From CAYGVT01 sp964353355 (lineage in GTDB: Archaea; Thermoplasmatota; DTKX01; GCA-020343715): 46,802 nucleotides of DNA. Position 1 is the first letter of the stretch, and each line of letters opens with the position of its first letter. Below, in pieces: positions 8,027 to 15,556 of this stretch. The stretch is taken from assembly GCA_964353355.1 (NCBI GenBank), contig CAYGVT010000118.1, positions 1-46,802 of the forward strand. Reading direction: 5' to 3'. The notes below the pieces were generated by a model. That model was not told where the DNA came from. It ran no database searches and saw only the letters and a program-made list of their open reading frames with translations. The position numbers were made by a program, and so were the translations under genes.

Positions 8027-9178
8027 GTGGTGGTCCTCCGGGTCGCCATGCGGTTCCTGTCCTCGAACAAGTCCCAGACCGCGCTCATCGTGATGGGCCT
8101 GGCCGTGGGCATCGCCATCCAGCTCTTCGTGGGCCTCCTCCTCCAGAACCTCGGCGTGGGCTTCATCGCCACCGTCACTCAGAACTCCCCGCACGTGACC
8201 GTACTGCCGGTCGAGAACGCCACGTCTCTTGAGCAATGGCAGGACATGGTCGCCAAGCTCGAGGGCATCGGGGGCGTGAAGGCCGTCTCGGCCGCGGCCG
8301 ACTCGTCCGCGCTCGTGAGCAAGGGCTCGGTGAGCTCCTCGGTCCTCGTCAGGGGGTTCGACATGGACGATGCGAGTCGCATCTACAGCTTCAAGAAGGA
8401 CATCTACAAGGGCGAGGTGCCCGTGGAGGCCAACCAGGTGCTCCTCGGCAAGGGGCTCGCGGAGAAGCTCAAGGTGGGCGTCGGGGACAACCTGACCATC
8501 GTCACGGCCGCGCGCGACACTTATGACTTCAGGGTCTCGGGCCTCTACGACCTCGGCTCCGCCGCCGTGAACGAGCGGTGGGTGATCATGACGCTCGGGG
8601 CCTCGCAGACCGTGTTCAAGATGGGCGGGAACGTCACGTCCATCGAGCTCCAGGTCAAGGACGTGCTGCAGGCCCGTTCCATAGCCGGCAAGGTCTCGAC
8701 CGCCCTGGCGGGCGAGGAGGTCAAGGTCGAGAACTGGATGGACGAGAACCCGGACGTCTTCAGCGCCGTCTCGGCCCAGCGGGCGTCCGGGCTCATGATA
8801 CAGTCCTTCGTGCTCATCTCGCTGCTCATCGGCATCGCGAGCGTGCTGAGCATCACGGTCATCCAGAAGTCAAGGCAGATAGGCATCCTCAAGGCCATGG
8901 GCATACGTGACCGTGACGCGAGCTTGGTCTTCCTCTTCCAGGGCTTCTTCTACGGGGTGCTGGGCACCGTCGTCGGGACGCTCATCGGCACGGGCCTGTT
9001 CCTGGGCTTCCTCAAGGCCCTCGAGGCGTCGGGCGACAACATCATCACGTCGACCCTGAACGTGCCGTTCATCGTGGGCTCCGCCGTCGTCGTCATCGCG
9101 GCGGCGACGATGGCCTCGCTGTCCCCTGCGATCAAGTCCCGGAGGCTGAGCCCGGTGGAGGTGATCCGCAGTGGCTGA
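8027..9178 (+). CDS. MacB/LolC-type ABC transporter permease (FtsX fold)
   Basis: This 383-residue protein has the FtsX/MacB permease layout: one N-terminal transmembrane helix (about 15-40, TALIVMGLAVGIAIQLFVG), a roughly 200-residue extracytoplasmic MacB-like domain, and three C-terminal helices (about 255-280, 300-330, 345-370). It ends with SPAIKSRRLSPVEVIRSG, the classic SPxxAxRxxPxEAIR-like end. The coupling-helix motif SRQIGILKAMGIRDRDASLVFLFQ (split here for reading: SRQIGILKAMG, IRDRDASLVF) contacts the ATPase. GTG 8027 is preferred to GTG 8018 or 8030 because a purine run ggggggtg sits 6-7 bases before it; the choice changes only three residues. Such pairs move or extrude lipids, peptides or lipoproteins across the membrane; the substrate is unknown. 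Confidence 0.85.
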   Translation: MVVLRVAMRFLSSNKSQTALIVMGLAVGIAIQLFVGLLLQNLGVGFIATVTQNSPHVTVLPVENATSLEQWQDMVAKLEGIGGVKAVSAAADSSALVSKGSVSSSVLVRGFDMDDASRIYSFKKDIYKGEVPVEANQVLLGKGLAEKLKVGVGDNLTIVTAARDTYDFRVSGLYDLGSAAVNERWVIMTLGASQTVFKMGGNVTSIELQVKDVLQARSIAGKVSTALAGEEVKVENWMDENPDVFSAVSAQRASGLMIQSFVLISLLIGIASVLSITVIQKSRQIGILKAMGIRDRDASLVFLFQGFFYGVLGTVVGTLIGTGLFLGFLKALEASGDNIITSTLNVPFIVGSAVVVIAAATMASLSPAIKSRRLSPVEVIRSG

Positions 9179-9866
9179 GCATGTGCTGCGCCTGGAGGGC
9201 GTGGAGAAGACCTACTTCGGGGCCGTGGACACCAAGGTCCTGCACGGCGTCGACCTCGAGCTTGCCATGGGCTCGTTCTCGGCGCTCGTGGGGCAGTCGG
9301 GCTCGGGCAAGTCGACGCTCCTCAACATCATCGGCACCCTCGACCGCCCCACCAAGGGCGAGGTCTACGTGATTGGTGCCCCAACCTCGGGCATGTCCAA
9401 CAACAAGCTCGCGCGGCTGCGCAACGAGACCATCGGGTTCGTCTTCCAGTTCCACTATCTGCTGCCAGAGTTCTCCGCGCGCGAGAACGTGATGATGCCA
9501 TCCCTCATATCAGGCGCCATGTCGCAGGGGGAGGTGCGGAAGCGGGCGGACGAGCTCATGGACCTCGTGGGCCTCGAGGACGTCAAGGACAACCCCTCGA
9601 CGAAGATGTCGGGCGGCCAGCAGCAGCGCACGGCGATAGCCCGCGCGCTCATGAACAAGCCCAAGCTGGTCCTCGCCGACGAGCCCACGGGCAACCTGGA
9701 CTCGGTCACGACCGAGCGCGTCTACAAGCTGCTGCGCGACATCAATAGGGAACTCGGCACGACCTTCCTCATCGTCACGCACGACAGGCGCGTGGCCGAG
9801 CAGACCGACCGCATCGTGGAGATCAAGGACGGTCGCATCTCGCTGGACATAGACCTGAGGAAGTGA
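9171..9866 (+). CDS. ABC transporter ATPase, LolD/MacB type
   Basis: This 231-residue ATPase contains Walker A GQSGSGKST (about 40-48), the Q-loop in FVFQFHYLLPEF, the signature MSGGQQQR, Walker B LVLADEPTGNLD and the switch His in LIVTHD. The TGNLDS extension and length are typical of LolD/MacB/FtsE-like ATPases that pair with FtsX-fold permeases. The GTG start overlaps the permease stop codon by eight bases, so the two are translationally coupled. It powers the permease just upstream; no periplasmic or secreted partner is seen apart from the B12 protein at the head of the cluster. Confidence 0.9.
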   Translation: MAEHVLRLEGVEKTYFGAVDTKVLHGVDLELAMGSFSALVGQSGSGKSTLLNIIGTLDRPTKGEVYVIGAPTSGMSNNKLARLRNETIGFVFQFHYLLPEFSARENVMMPSLISGAMSQGEVRKRADELMDLVGLEDVKDNPSTKMSGGQQQRTAIARALMNKPKLVLADEPTGNLDSVTTERVYKLLRDINRELGTTFLIVTHDRRVAEQTDRIVEIKDGRISLDIDLRK

Positions 9867-9887
9867 GGGTCGGGGCTGGCAGCTTTG

Positions 9888-9907
9888 GCCCTGGTCGCGG
9901 CCAGGGC
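9888..9907. terminator. hairpin between convergent genes
   Basis: GCCCTGG at 9888-9894 and CCAGGGC at 9901-9907 form a perfect 7-bp stem with a six-base loop. It lies midway between the 3' ends of the ABC ATPase and the DUF2070 gene. It could act in both directions, but no T-tract is present. Confidence 0.35.
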
Positions 9908-9921
9908 TTGCGTCCACATCG

Positions 9922-11787
9922 CTACAGCGTGAAGCCCAGCAGGTACGTGGCGAACGCGGAGATGGCGGTCGCGAGGGCGAAGGCGGCCGCGAGCGCGCCC
10001 TCCGACGTCGCGACCGCGGAGTTGATTGCCGAGCTCAGGCGGATGGTGTTGCCACGGCCGAAGACGAGCACGTCGCCGACCTCGACGCGGGTCGCCCCCA
10101 CCTCGGCGTCGCGCATGTGCCCGAGCGCGGCCTTCACGGCCTGGTCGGCGACCTCGACCACGTCGCGATCGGTCTCGGTCATGCCCACGGGGTTGAAGCC
10201 CCCGACCATCACATTGACGATGTGGTTGTCGGTCGTGAGTATCTCGCACTCATCGACGGTCCTCAGCAGGGCGTCGCGCACCGTCTCCCGCACCCCGCAG
10301 ATGATGTTGTTCCCATCGAGCAGGACCCAGGCCATCCTCTGGCCGCCGGCCTCGACCACGATGGCCTGGGCTCCCATGGGGCCGAACCCCCTCGAGCCCT
10401 TGGGCTTCGGGGCACTGGCGGCTCCCACGCGGAGCCCCGGCCTGCGTCCCTTGAGCGCCTTGGAACCGACCGCGGCGAGGCGCGTCGCGAGCGCGCGGGC
10501 CTTGGGCGTGCCGAACGAGACGCCACCCGTGCCTGGCGCGAGGCAGTTGTGCGCGTCCACGAACATGCCGGGCCGCGCGCCCTCCTGCTCGAGATGTCTC
10601 TCGATGACGTAACCCGTCGGGCCGTCCACGTCGTCCGTGGGCTCCGGCGACGAGGTGTGCACTGCCACGACGGCGTCCCCGAACGCCTGCGCGCACGCGT
10701 CGAAATCGTCCGGTTCCCTGAGGAACGGCGAGACGGAGGTGGTGTAGGCCGCGATGTCCGCCGCGCCCCTCTCCGCCGCGCGCAGCACCTTGCCGAGCTC
10801 CTCCTGGGAGATGGGGTCCAGGTCGTGGTCGGAGGCCCCGTGCAGCGTGAGCACCTCGCCCCCGGCCCCTCCCAGCGCCAGTTTCATGCGCTCGGGGAGA
10901 TTGGACGCGGCGAGGCGCCCCCAGGGGCCTGGATGGATGGACGGGACGATGAGCGTGGCTATGGGCACGTGCGTCCCCCTCTCCCGGAACTTGACCATGC
11001 CGATGTGCGTCTCGACCGGCTCCGCGAAGACGCCGAAGAAGTCCTCCAGCTCCTCCCTACCGGCCTCCCCGCCCTCCACCCAGTGGTCCATGAAGGCGCG
11101 GAAGATGTCGACACCGTCGATGCCGTAGGCGAGCTTGAGCGGCCGCGTGCCGATGTACATGGCGAGCTGGGCAGCGGTCAAGAAGACCACTATGAAGAAC
11201 ACCGACAGCACGGGCAGCTCCCAAGGCGCGAAGAGGCCCCCTCCCGTGTAGTAGTAGGCGAAGAGGATGGGGACGTAGCCGGCGATGGGCTGCGCGAGGG
11301 TGGCTGGCAACGCCAGCACCCAACGGCCGGTGGCCGTCATCAGGAACCCCAGGTGGTTGATGAGCACGAGCGTCGAGTACGCGAAGAGCAGGACCGTCGC
11401 CCGCGGGAGGTCGTAGTAGACCTCGACGAGCTTGCCGGGCACCAGGATGACGCCCACGATGAGGAGGTTGACGAGCGCGAGCAGCATCGTGCGGTAGAGG
11501 TAGCTCTTGGCCCCGATGAGCCGGAGGTAGGCGTGGCTGAAGAGGGCGGACAGCATCGCAGGGACCGCGAAGAAGACCAGGGAGTAGAGGGGCCAGTCCA
11601 GGAACCATTTGTCCGGGGTGAAGGGGTAGAAGTAGAGGCCCAGCAGGAACGACAGGGCGAGCGCGATGGGCGCGAGCTTGCCAGGCGGAGGCACGTCGAA
11701 CATGTAAACGGACGCGTCAGCGAGCCGGTCCACCTCCGCCTGCGCGGAGTGGCGCTCCCGCCAACGCGTGCCGTCCTCGGCCACCAT
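9922..11787 (-). CDS. DUF2070 family polytopic membrane protein
   Basis: This 621-residue protein matches the archaeal DUF2070 family as I know it. There are six hydrophobic helices in residues about 33-212, then a large soluble domain (about 215-595) with the conserved THVPIATLIVPSIHPGPWG region near 270-290, SFGTPKARALATRLA, and GFGPMGAQAIVVEAGGQRMAW. A last membrane helix ends the protein (AAAFALATAISAFATYLLG). Function is unknown. It is the third gene of a lipid operon: its ATG shares the A of the TGA stop of GGGP synthase. That coupling, together with the membrane location, suggests a role in membrane lipid synthesis, flipping or homeostasis, which is inference only. Confidence 0.85.
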   Translation of the reverse strand: MVAEDGTRWRERHSAQAEVDRLADASVYMFDVPPPGKLAPIALALSFLLGLYFYPFTPDKWFLDWPLYSLVFFAVPAMLSALFSHAYLRLIGAKSYLYRTMLLALVNLLIVGVILVPGKLVEVYYDLPRATVLLFAYSTLVLINHLGFLMTATGRWVLALPATLAQPIAGYVPILFAYYYTGGGLFAPWELPVLSVFFIVVFLTAAQLAMYIGTRPLKLAYGIDGVDIFRAFMDHWVEGGEAGREELEDFFGVFAEPVETHIGMVKFRERGTHVPIATLIVPSIHPGPWGRLAASNLPERMKLALGGAGGEVLTLHGASDHDLDPISQEELGKVLRAAERGAADIAAYTTSVSPFLREPDDFDACAQAFGDAVVAVHTSSPEPTDDVDGPTGYVIERHLEQEGARPGMFVDAHNCLAPGTGGVSFGTPKARALATRLAAVGSKALKGRRPGLRVGAASAPKPKGSRGFGPMGAQAIVVEAGGQRMAWVLLDGNNIICGVRETVRDALLRTVDECEILTTDNHIVNVMVGGFNPVGMTETDRDVVEVADQAVKAALGHMRDAEVGATRVEVGDVLVFGRGNTIRLSSAINSAVATSEGALAAAFALATAISAFATYLLGFTL

Positions 11788-12530
11788 CACCGACCGCCCC
11801 TCACAGCGCCCACTATCTCGCGCAGCGCCGCCTCGACGTCGGACGCGGCCTCGACCATCGTGCCGGTCACGATGATGTCGGCGCCGGCCTTGACAGCCGC
11901 CGCGGCCCGTCGCCCTGTGGTGATGCCGCCGCCGACGATGAGGGGGATGCCGAGCTCCGCGGCCACCGCGCGCACCATCGCGCCAGGCACGGGCCGCAGG
12001 GCGCCGGAACCGGCCTCCAGGTAGACGAGCCTCATGCCCAGCATCTCCGCAGCGAGCGCGTAGCCCACGGCGATGTCGGGCCTGTCGCGGGGCACGGGGT
12101 CGGCCTGGCCGACCTCCCCCGCGCGCATGCCGGGCTCGACGATGAGGTAGCCCATCGCGATGGTCTCGACCGTCGTCCTCCTCAGGAACGGGGCGGCGCG
12201 CGCGTGCTCGCGTATTATGAAGTCGGGGTTGCGGCTGTTGAGCAGGCTCATGAAGAAGATGGCGTCGATGTGGGGCGTGAGCAGGCCCGACGAGGTCGGG
12301 AAGAGGATGGTGGGCAGCGAGCACGCGCCCTTGACGGCCCTCGCGGTCCGGTCGAGCTGCTCGCGGGTGTAGCCGGTCGAGCCGCCGACCATGATGGCGT
12401 CGGAGCGCGCGGCCTCGGCGGCCATTGCCATCCTGGCCGCTTGCATGGGGGGCTGCTTGTCGGGGTCGAGGAGGGTGAAGTGCATCGGTCCTCGCCTAAC
12501 GCCCCTGACGATGTCCGCGTATACGGTCAA
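11787..12530 (-). CDS. geranylgeranylglyceryl phosphate (GGGP) synthase
   Basis: This 247-residue TIM-barrel protein joins geranylgeranyl diphosphate to sn-glycerol-1-phosphate, the first committed step of archaeal ether lipid formation. Visible motifs are HFTLLDPDK near the N-terminus, IMVGGSTGYT, LFPTSSGLLTPHIDAIFFMSL (split: LFPTSSGLL, DAIFFMSLL), YLEAGSGA and the phosphate-binding GGGITTGRRA with ADIIVTGTMVE. Translation probably starts at the TTG at 12530, which overlaps the TGA stop of the upstream UbiA gene (TTGA); an ATG 15 codons later would cut off the first strand. It forms a tightly coupled operon with the next enzyme of the pathway and with DUF2070. Confidence 0.92.
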   Translation of the reverse strand: MTVYADIVRGVRRGPMHFTLLDPDKQPPMQAARMAMAAEAARSDAIMVGGSTGYTREQLDRTARAVKGACSLPTILFPTSSGLLTPHIDAIFFMSLLNSRNPDFIIREHARAAPFLRRTTVETIAMGYLIVEPGMRAGEVGQADPVPRDRPDIAVGYALAAEMLGMRLVYLEAGSGALRPVPGAMVRAVAAELGIPLIVGGGITTGRRAAAAVKAGADIIVTGTMVEAASDVEAALREIVGAVRGGR

Positions 12531-13399
12531 GCGATGCCCCCTTCCAGGCTCCCCGCGAGGAACGCGAGCAGGGCGAGCATGAAGCCCACCTTGTGGACGC
12601 GCTGGGCGCGCGCCGGGTCCGAGCCGAGAATGGCGAGGGAGTATAAGAAGACGGCGTCCGCCGCCAGCACCACCGCGAGGTAGGCCTGGCCCATCACGTC
12701 CATCGGCCAGACCGGGAGGGGAGACAGCATGATGGCCGCGGCGATGAACGTCCCCGCGGTGCCCACCGCCATGGGCCTGCCGACGACCATGGGCAGCGTC
12801 ACCCTCGCACCGCGGTCGGCCTCGACGTCCTCGACGTCCTTGGTCACCTCGCGACCGGCGGAGGCGAAGAACGCGAGCGCGGACAGGACGGCCACGGTCG
12901 GCATCCCCTCGTGCAGCGGTCCGGCCGCGCAAGTGGCGCCGAACAGCAGAGTGAGGGCGGACATGAGCGCGACCGTGAGGTTCCCGGAGAGGCCCCTTGC
13001 CTTGAGCCAGAGCTCGTAGACGAACAGGCAATCGACCGCCAGGAGCTCGACGACCAGCGGGAAGATGCCCGACAGGCCGAACGTGACGATGAGGCCCGTG
13101 AGGGGCTGCGCGATGAGGAAGCACGCGAAGCTGAAACGCAGCGCCTGCGGTCGGGTCAACCTCCCTGACGGCAGGGGTCGTTCCGGATGGCCCTCGCGGT
13201 CGACCTCGGCGTCCATGTAGTCGTTGAAGGCGTTCCCGCCCGCGGTGACGAGGAACGTCACCGCCAGGCCAAACCCGACGGGCAGGAGGAAGGTCGCGTC
13301 GAGCAGTTCGGTGCCCTGGATGACGAGGGCGCCGAGCAGCGCCGAGAACGTGGCGATGGCCGCGTTGAGCGGACGCATGAGCTCGACGTAGGGGTTCAT
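12527..13399 (-). CDS. digeranylgeranylglyceryl phosphate synthase, UbiA prenyltransferase family
   Basis: This 290-residue, multi-helix membrane protein transfers the second geranylgeranyl chain to GGGP. It has the two metal-diphosphate motifs of UbiA enzymes: Asn59, Asp60, Asp63 and Asp67 in NDYMDAEVDREG, and Asp188, Asp191 and Asp195 in KDVEDVEAD. HPERPLPSGRLT follows the first motif, as in archaeal DGGGP synthases. The start is the only ATG in reach (13399), and a strong TATA box sits 28 bases upstream, so the mRNA is probably leaderless. Its neighbour encodes GGGP synthase, so two consecutive lipid steps are co-transcribed. Confidence 0.9.
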   Translation of the reverse strand: MNPYVELMRPLNAAIATFSALLGALVIQGTELLDATFLLPVGFGLAVTFLVTAGGNAFNDYMDAEVDREGHPERPLPSGRLTRPQALRFSFACFLIAQPLTGLIVTFGLSGIFPLVVELLAVDCLFVYELWLKARGLSGNLTVALMSALTLLFGATCAAGPLHEGMPTVAVLSALAFFASAGREVTKDVEDVEADRGARVTLPMVVGRPMAVGTAGTFIAAAIMLSPLPVWPMDVMGQAYLAVVLAADAVFLYSLAILGSDPARAQRVHKVGFMLALLAFLAGSLEGGIA

Positions 13400-13419
13400 T
13401 GCATGGAAACGAGCCTTAA

Positions 13420-13435
13420 AGGTATTTAAAGGGTG
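13420..13435 (-). promoter_or_regulatory. TATA box of the ether-lipid operon
   Basis: Read on the minus strand, caccctttaaatacc is a near-consensus archaeal TATA element centred about 28 bases before the UbiA ATG. It marks a probable leaderless start of the UbiA-GGGPS-DUF2070 transcript. Confidence 0.65.
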
Positions 13436-13461
13436 CGCATCGGCCCCCGTCGCCCCTGAGG

Positions 13462-14436
13462 TCACTTCCAGTAGTCCCGCTCCTCCGGTGGCCGCCTGAT
13501 CGCGACCAGCCCCGCCGGGAACGGGTCGAGGTAGCTCTGCTGGAGCAAGTAGCCCTCCTTGAACCTGACCGCCCATGACCTCACCAGGCTCAGGGGCACA
13601 GAGAGGGGCAGAAGCCCGCCCCGGTAGTCATCGAGGGTCTTCATGAAGAGGTCCTTCTCCTCCTTGGAGAGCCCGTCCTTGAAGTAGCCGGCGGCGTGCA
13701 TGAGCACGTTCACATGCGACTGGTGGCGCGCGGCCCGCGGCATGGCGGCGAGCATGTGCGCCCTGTAGGCGGCGACCACGTCGCGCACGTCCTGGCCATC
13801 CCTGTTCGCCACGATGTTGCCCATCGCGCGGAGCTCCTTCTGGCTGTAGGCCATGAGCAGCAGCTTGTTCTCGGCCTGGAACGCGACGAGCTCTCGCATC
13901 CTCGGCCTCCCGCCCAGGGCGCGGAGCCTGGCAGTGGCGTAGAGCTTGGTCAGGAAGTGCTCGCGGATGCGCGGGTTCTCCAGGCGTGCCTCGTCCTCGA
14001 CGGCCAGGGACCCGAAGTGCGCGAGCACGGCGCGCCCGAACATGCCCGGGTTCCGGCTGCCCAGGACGATGGGCCCGTCGACGGTCCTGTAGAGCTTGAC
14101 GTCGCGCAGCCCCGACGAGGGCGACCGGCTCTTGAGGACGAACCCGTCGACCTCGGGGAGCGCGCCCAGGAACCGCTCGGCCCACGCACGCATCTCATCC
14201 GTGAGGTCCCTCCCCGTCGCGGGCTGCAGCAGCCGCACGTCCCCGCCCACCGCGACCAGCCGCAGCGATTCCCGGGGGATGGCCAGCCCGATCTCGACCT
14301 CGGGGCAGACGGGGATGGCCTCCACGAGGGGCCGAAGCTCGCGCACGAAGTCGCTCGAGATCATCTCCGCGTTGAACCTCACGCGGTCGAACTCGATGCA
14401 CCGGCTGATGACGACCCTCGGCCTCGGATGTCCCAT
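13462..14436 (-). CDS. DUF523-DUF1722 fusion protein (TudS-like plus YbgA domain)
   Basis: This protein has 324 residues. The N-terminal DUF523 part (about 5-145) carries Cys13 in the SRCIEFDRVRFN motif and Cys44 in PVCPEVEIG, followed by GLAIPR; characterised DUF523 members (TudS) are Fe-S thiouracil desulfurases that detoxify or salvage thio-bases. The C-terminal DUF1722 part (about 185-310) has KLLLMAYSQKELRAMGNIVA and the HVNVLMHAAGYFK signature. The fusion is the YbgA layout known from bacteria and archaea. The ATG at 14436 is chosen over upstream starts because GGAGGAG lies seven bases before it. Its biological substrate is unknown. It lies 52 bases downstream of the DUF72 gene, on the same strand. 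Confidence 0.8.
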   Translation of the reverse strand: MGHPRPRVVISRCIEFDRVRFNAEMISSDFVRELRPLVEAIPVCPEVEIGLAIPRESLRLVAVGGDVRLLQPATGRDLTDEMRAWAERFLGALPEVDGFVLKSRSPSSGLRDVKLYRTVDGPIVLGSRNPGMFGRAVLAHFGSLAVEDEARLENPRIREHFLTKLYATARLRALGGRPRMRELVAFQAENKLLLMAYSQKELRAMGNIVANRDGQDVRDVVAAYRAHMLAAMPRAARHQSHVNVLMHAAGYFKDGLSKEEKDLFMKTLDDYRGGLLPLSVPLSLVRSWAVRFKEGYLLQQSYLDPFPAGLVAIRRPPEERDYWK

Positions 14437-14488
14437 GGGCGCTCCTCCCTCATGCGGCGCGGCTCTCCTTCCCCGGGCAACCGGCACG

Positions 14489-15337
14489 TCATCGCTCGAA
14501 CCCATCGAGGGTCGTTTGCTTCCTCATGAGCTCCAGGCCCGTCTTGAACTCCATGCTGGGCTCGGCCTCGGCGAGCTTCCTGCGCATCTCCCTCGCGTTC
14601 TCGGCGCTCAGCCCCCGGGGGTGGTTGTTGAACACCACATAGGTCTTGCGCGAGCGCCTCCCGATGTCGACGAGCCGCGGCACCCACTCGGAGAGCTCCT
14701 CGTCCTTGTAGGCGTAGTCGTACCGCTGCCAGGCCTCCTCGGCCCCGTACCATGCATCGGCCTTCCGACCGTGGAACCGCACGTAGGCGACGGGCGATGT
14801 CACGATGTCGGTTGGCGGCAGCAGCCCCCGCAGGCGCGGCATGTCGCAGTTAACGAACCCGAGGCCCATATTGGTGAGCGCGTCCGTGACCTCTTCCCTC
14901 AGCCACGAGTCGTGCCTGAACTCGACGACCGCTGGCCAGTCGGAGGGCAGCGCCTCCTTGAGCTCCTCGAGGTACTCGAGCCCGTCGTCGTCGACATGGA
15001 ACGAGCCCGGGAACTGGAAGAGGAGGCAACCGAGCCGGCCGGACTCGTGGATGGGGACGACGGCCTGGAGGAATGGCGGCATGGTCTTCGCGAGCGGACC
15101 GCGCTCGTGCGTGATGGAGCCGTGCGCCTTTATAACGAACTCGAAGTCCTTAGGGACCTTCGCGGCCATCGCGCGCATGGAATCCGCGGACGGGACGGTG
15201 TAGTAGGTCGAGTTGACCTCGACCATGGGGAACCGCTCGGCGTAGAAGGCCAACATGTCCTTGTCGAGCATGGCCTTGGGGTAGAAATTCCCCCTCCAGT
15301 CGTCGTAGGAGAAGCCCGAGGTGCCTATGAGGAACAC
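14489..15337 (-). CDS. DUF72 (YecE-like) TIM-barrel protein
   Basis: This protein of 282 residues has the DUF72 signatures: FLIGTSGFSYDDWRGNFYP at the start, FPMVEVNSTYYTVPS, FVIKAHGSITHER, LGCLLFQFPGSF, PAVVEFRHDSW, AYVRFHGR and YVVFNNHPRG. The family adopts a TIM-barrel fold; its reaction is not established, though links to Fe-S or nucleotide metabolism have been suggested. The GTG at 15337 is taken as start because the family's first strand begins there and a TATA box lies 28 bases upstream, implying a leaderless mRNA. It probably shares a transcript with the DUF523-DUF1722 gene. Confidence 0.85.
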   Translation of the reverse strand: MFLIGTSGFSYDDWRGNFYPKAMLDKDMLAFYAERFPMVEVNSTYYTVPSADSMRAMAAKVPKDFEFVIKAHGSITHERGPLAKTMPPFLQAVVPIHESGRLGCLLFQFPGSFHVDDDGLEYLEELKEALPSDWPAVVEFRHDSWLREEVTDALTNMGLGFVNCDMPRLRGLLPPTDIVTSPVAYVRFHGRKADAWYGAEEAWQRYDYAYKDEELSEWVPRLVDIGRRSRKTYVVFNNHPRGLSAENAREMRRKLAEAEPSMEFKTGLELMRKQTTLDGFER

Positions 15338-15356
15338 GCGTCGTTCAGGGGACGGG

Positions 15357-15371
15357 CGGGATATAAGCACT
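15357..15371 (-). promoter_or_regulatory. TATA box of the DUF72 gene
   Basis: On the minus strand, agtgcttatatcccg is centred about 28 bases before the GTG start and fits leaderless initiation. Confidence 0.55.
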
Positions 15372-15385
15372 TCGGCGCGGGGGGG

Positions 15386-15479
15386 GGGCCCGGGAACGGT
15401 CCCCGGGCCCGTGGGGCACCCTTCGATAACCGTACGGGCATAGCCAGATGGTACCGGGAAGGCCCCCGGAGGGCCCCAC
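15386..15479. repeat. cluster of inverted repeats between divergent genes
   Basis: Three stems can be drawn. GGGCCCGGG (15386-15394) pairs with CCCGGGCCC (15402-15410), a perfect 9-bp stem with a seven-base loop. GTGGGGC (15411-15417) pairs with GCCCCAC (15473-15479). Inside the latter, CCGGG (15454-15458) pairs with CCCGG (15465-15469). The region holds no gene and lies between the promoters of two divergent genes. It could be a structured RNA, a protein-binding site or an insulator. Confidence 0.4.
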
Positions 15480-15505
15480 CACGAGCCCCTGTCTTCGAGC
15501 GTTGT

Positions 15506-15526
15506 CTTATTAAGTATATATATCCA
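15506..15526 (+). promoter_or_regulatory. TATA region of the von Willebrand A gene
   Basis: The AT-rich run cttattaagtatatatatcc lies 32-50 bases before the ATG at 15557. The leader between holds AAGGAGGGGTGAGG, a strong ribosome-binding site. Confidence 0.6.
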
Positions 15527-15556
15527 AGAGGCCCAAGGAGGGGTGAGGACGTTCCA

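Noticed and set aside
10117..12024. Long plus-strand frame opposite DUF2070 and GGGP synthase (635 codons)
   Set aside because: Highly charged, repetitive Arg/Glu/His/Asp sequence without domains; antisense to two well-supported genes.
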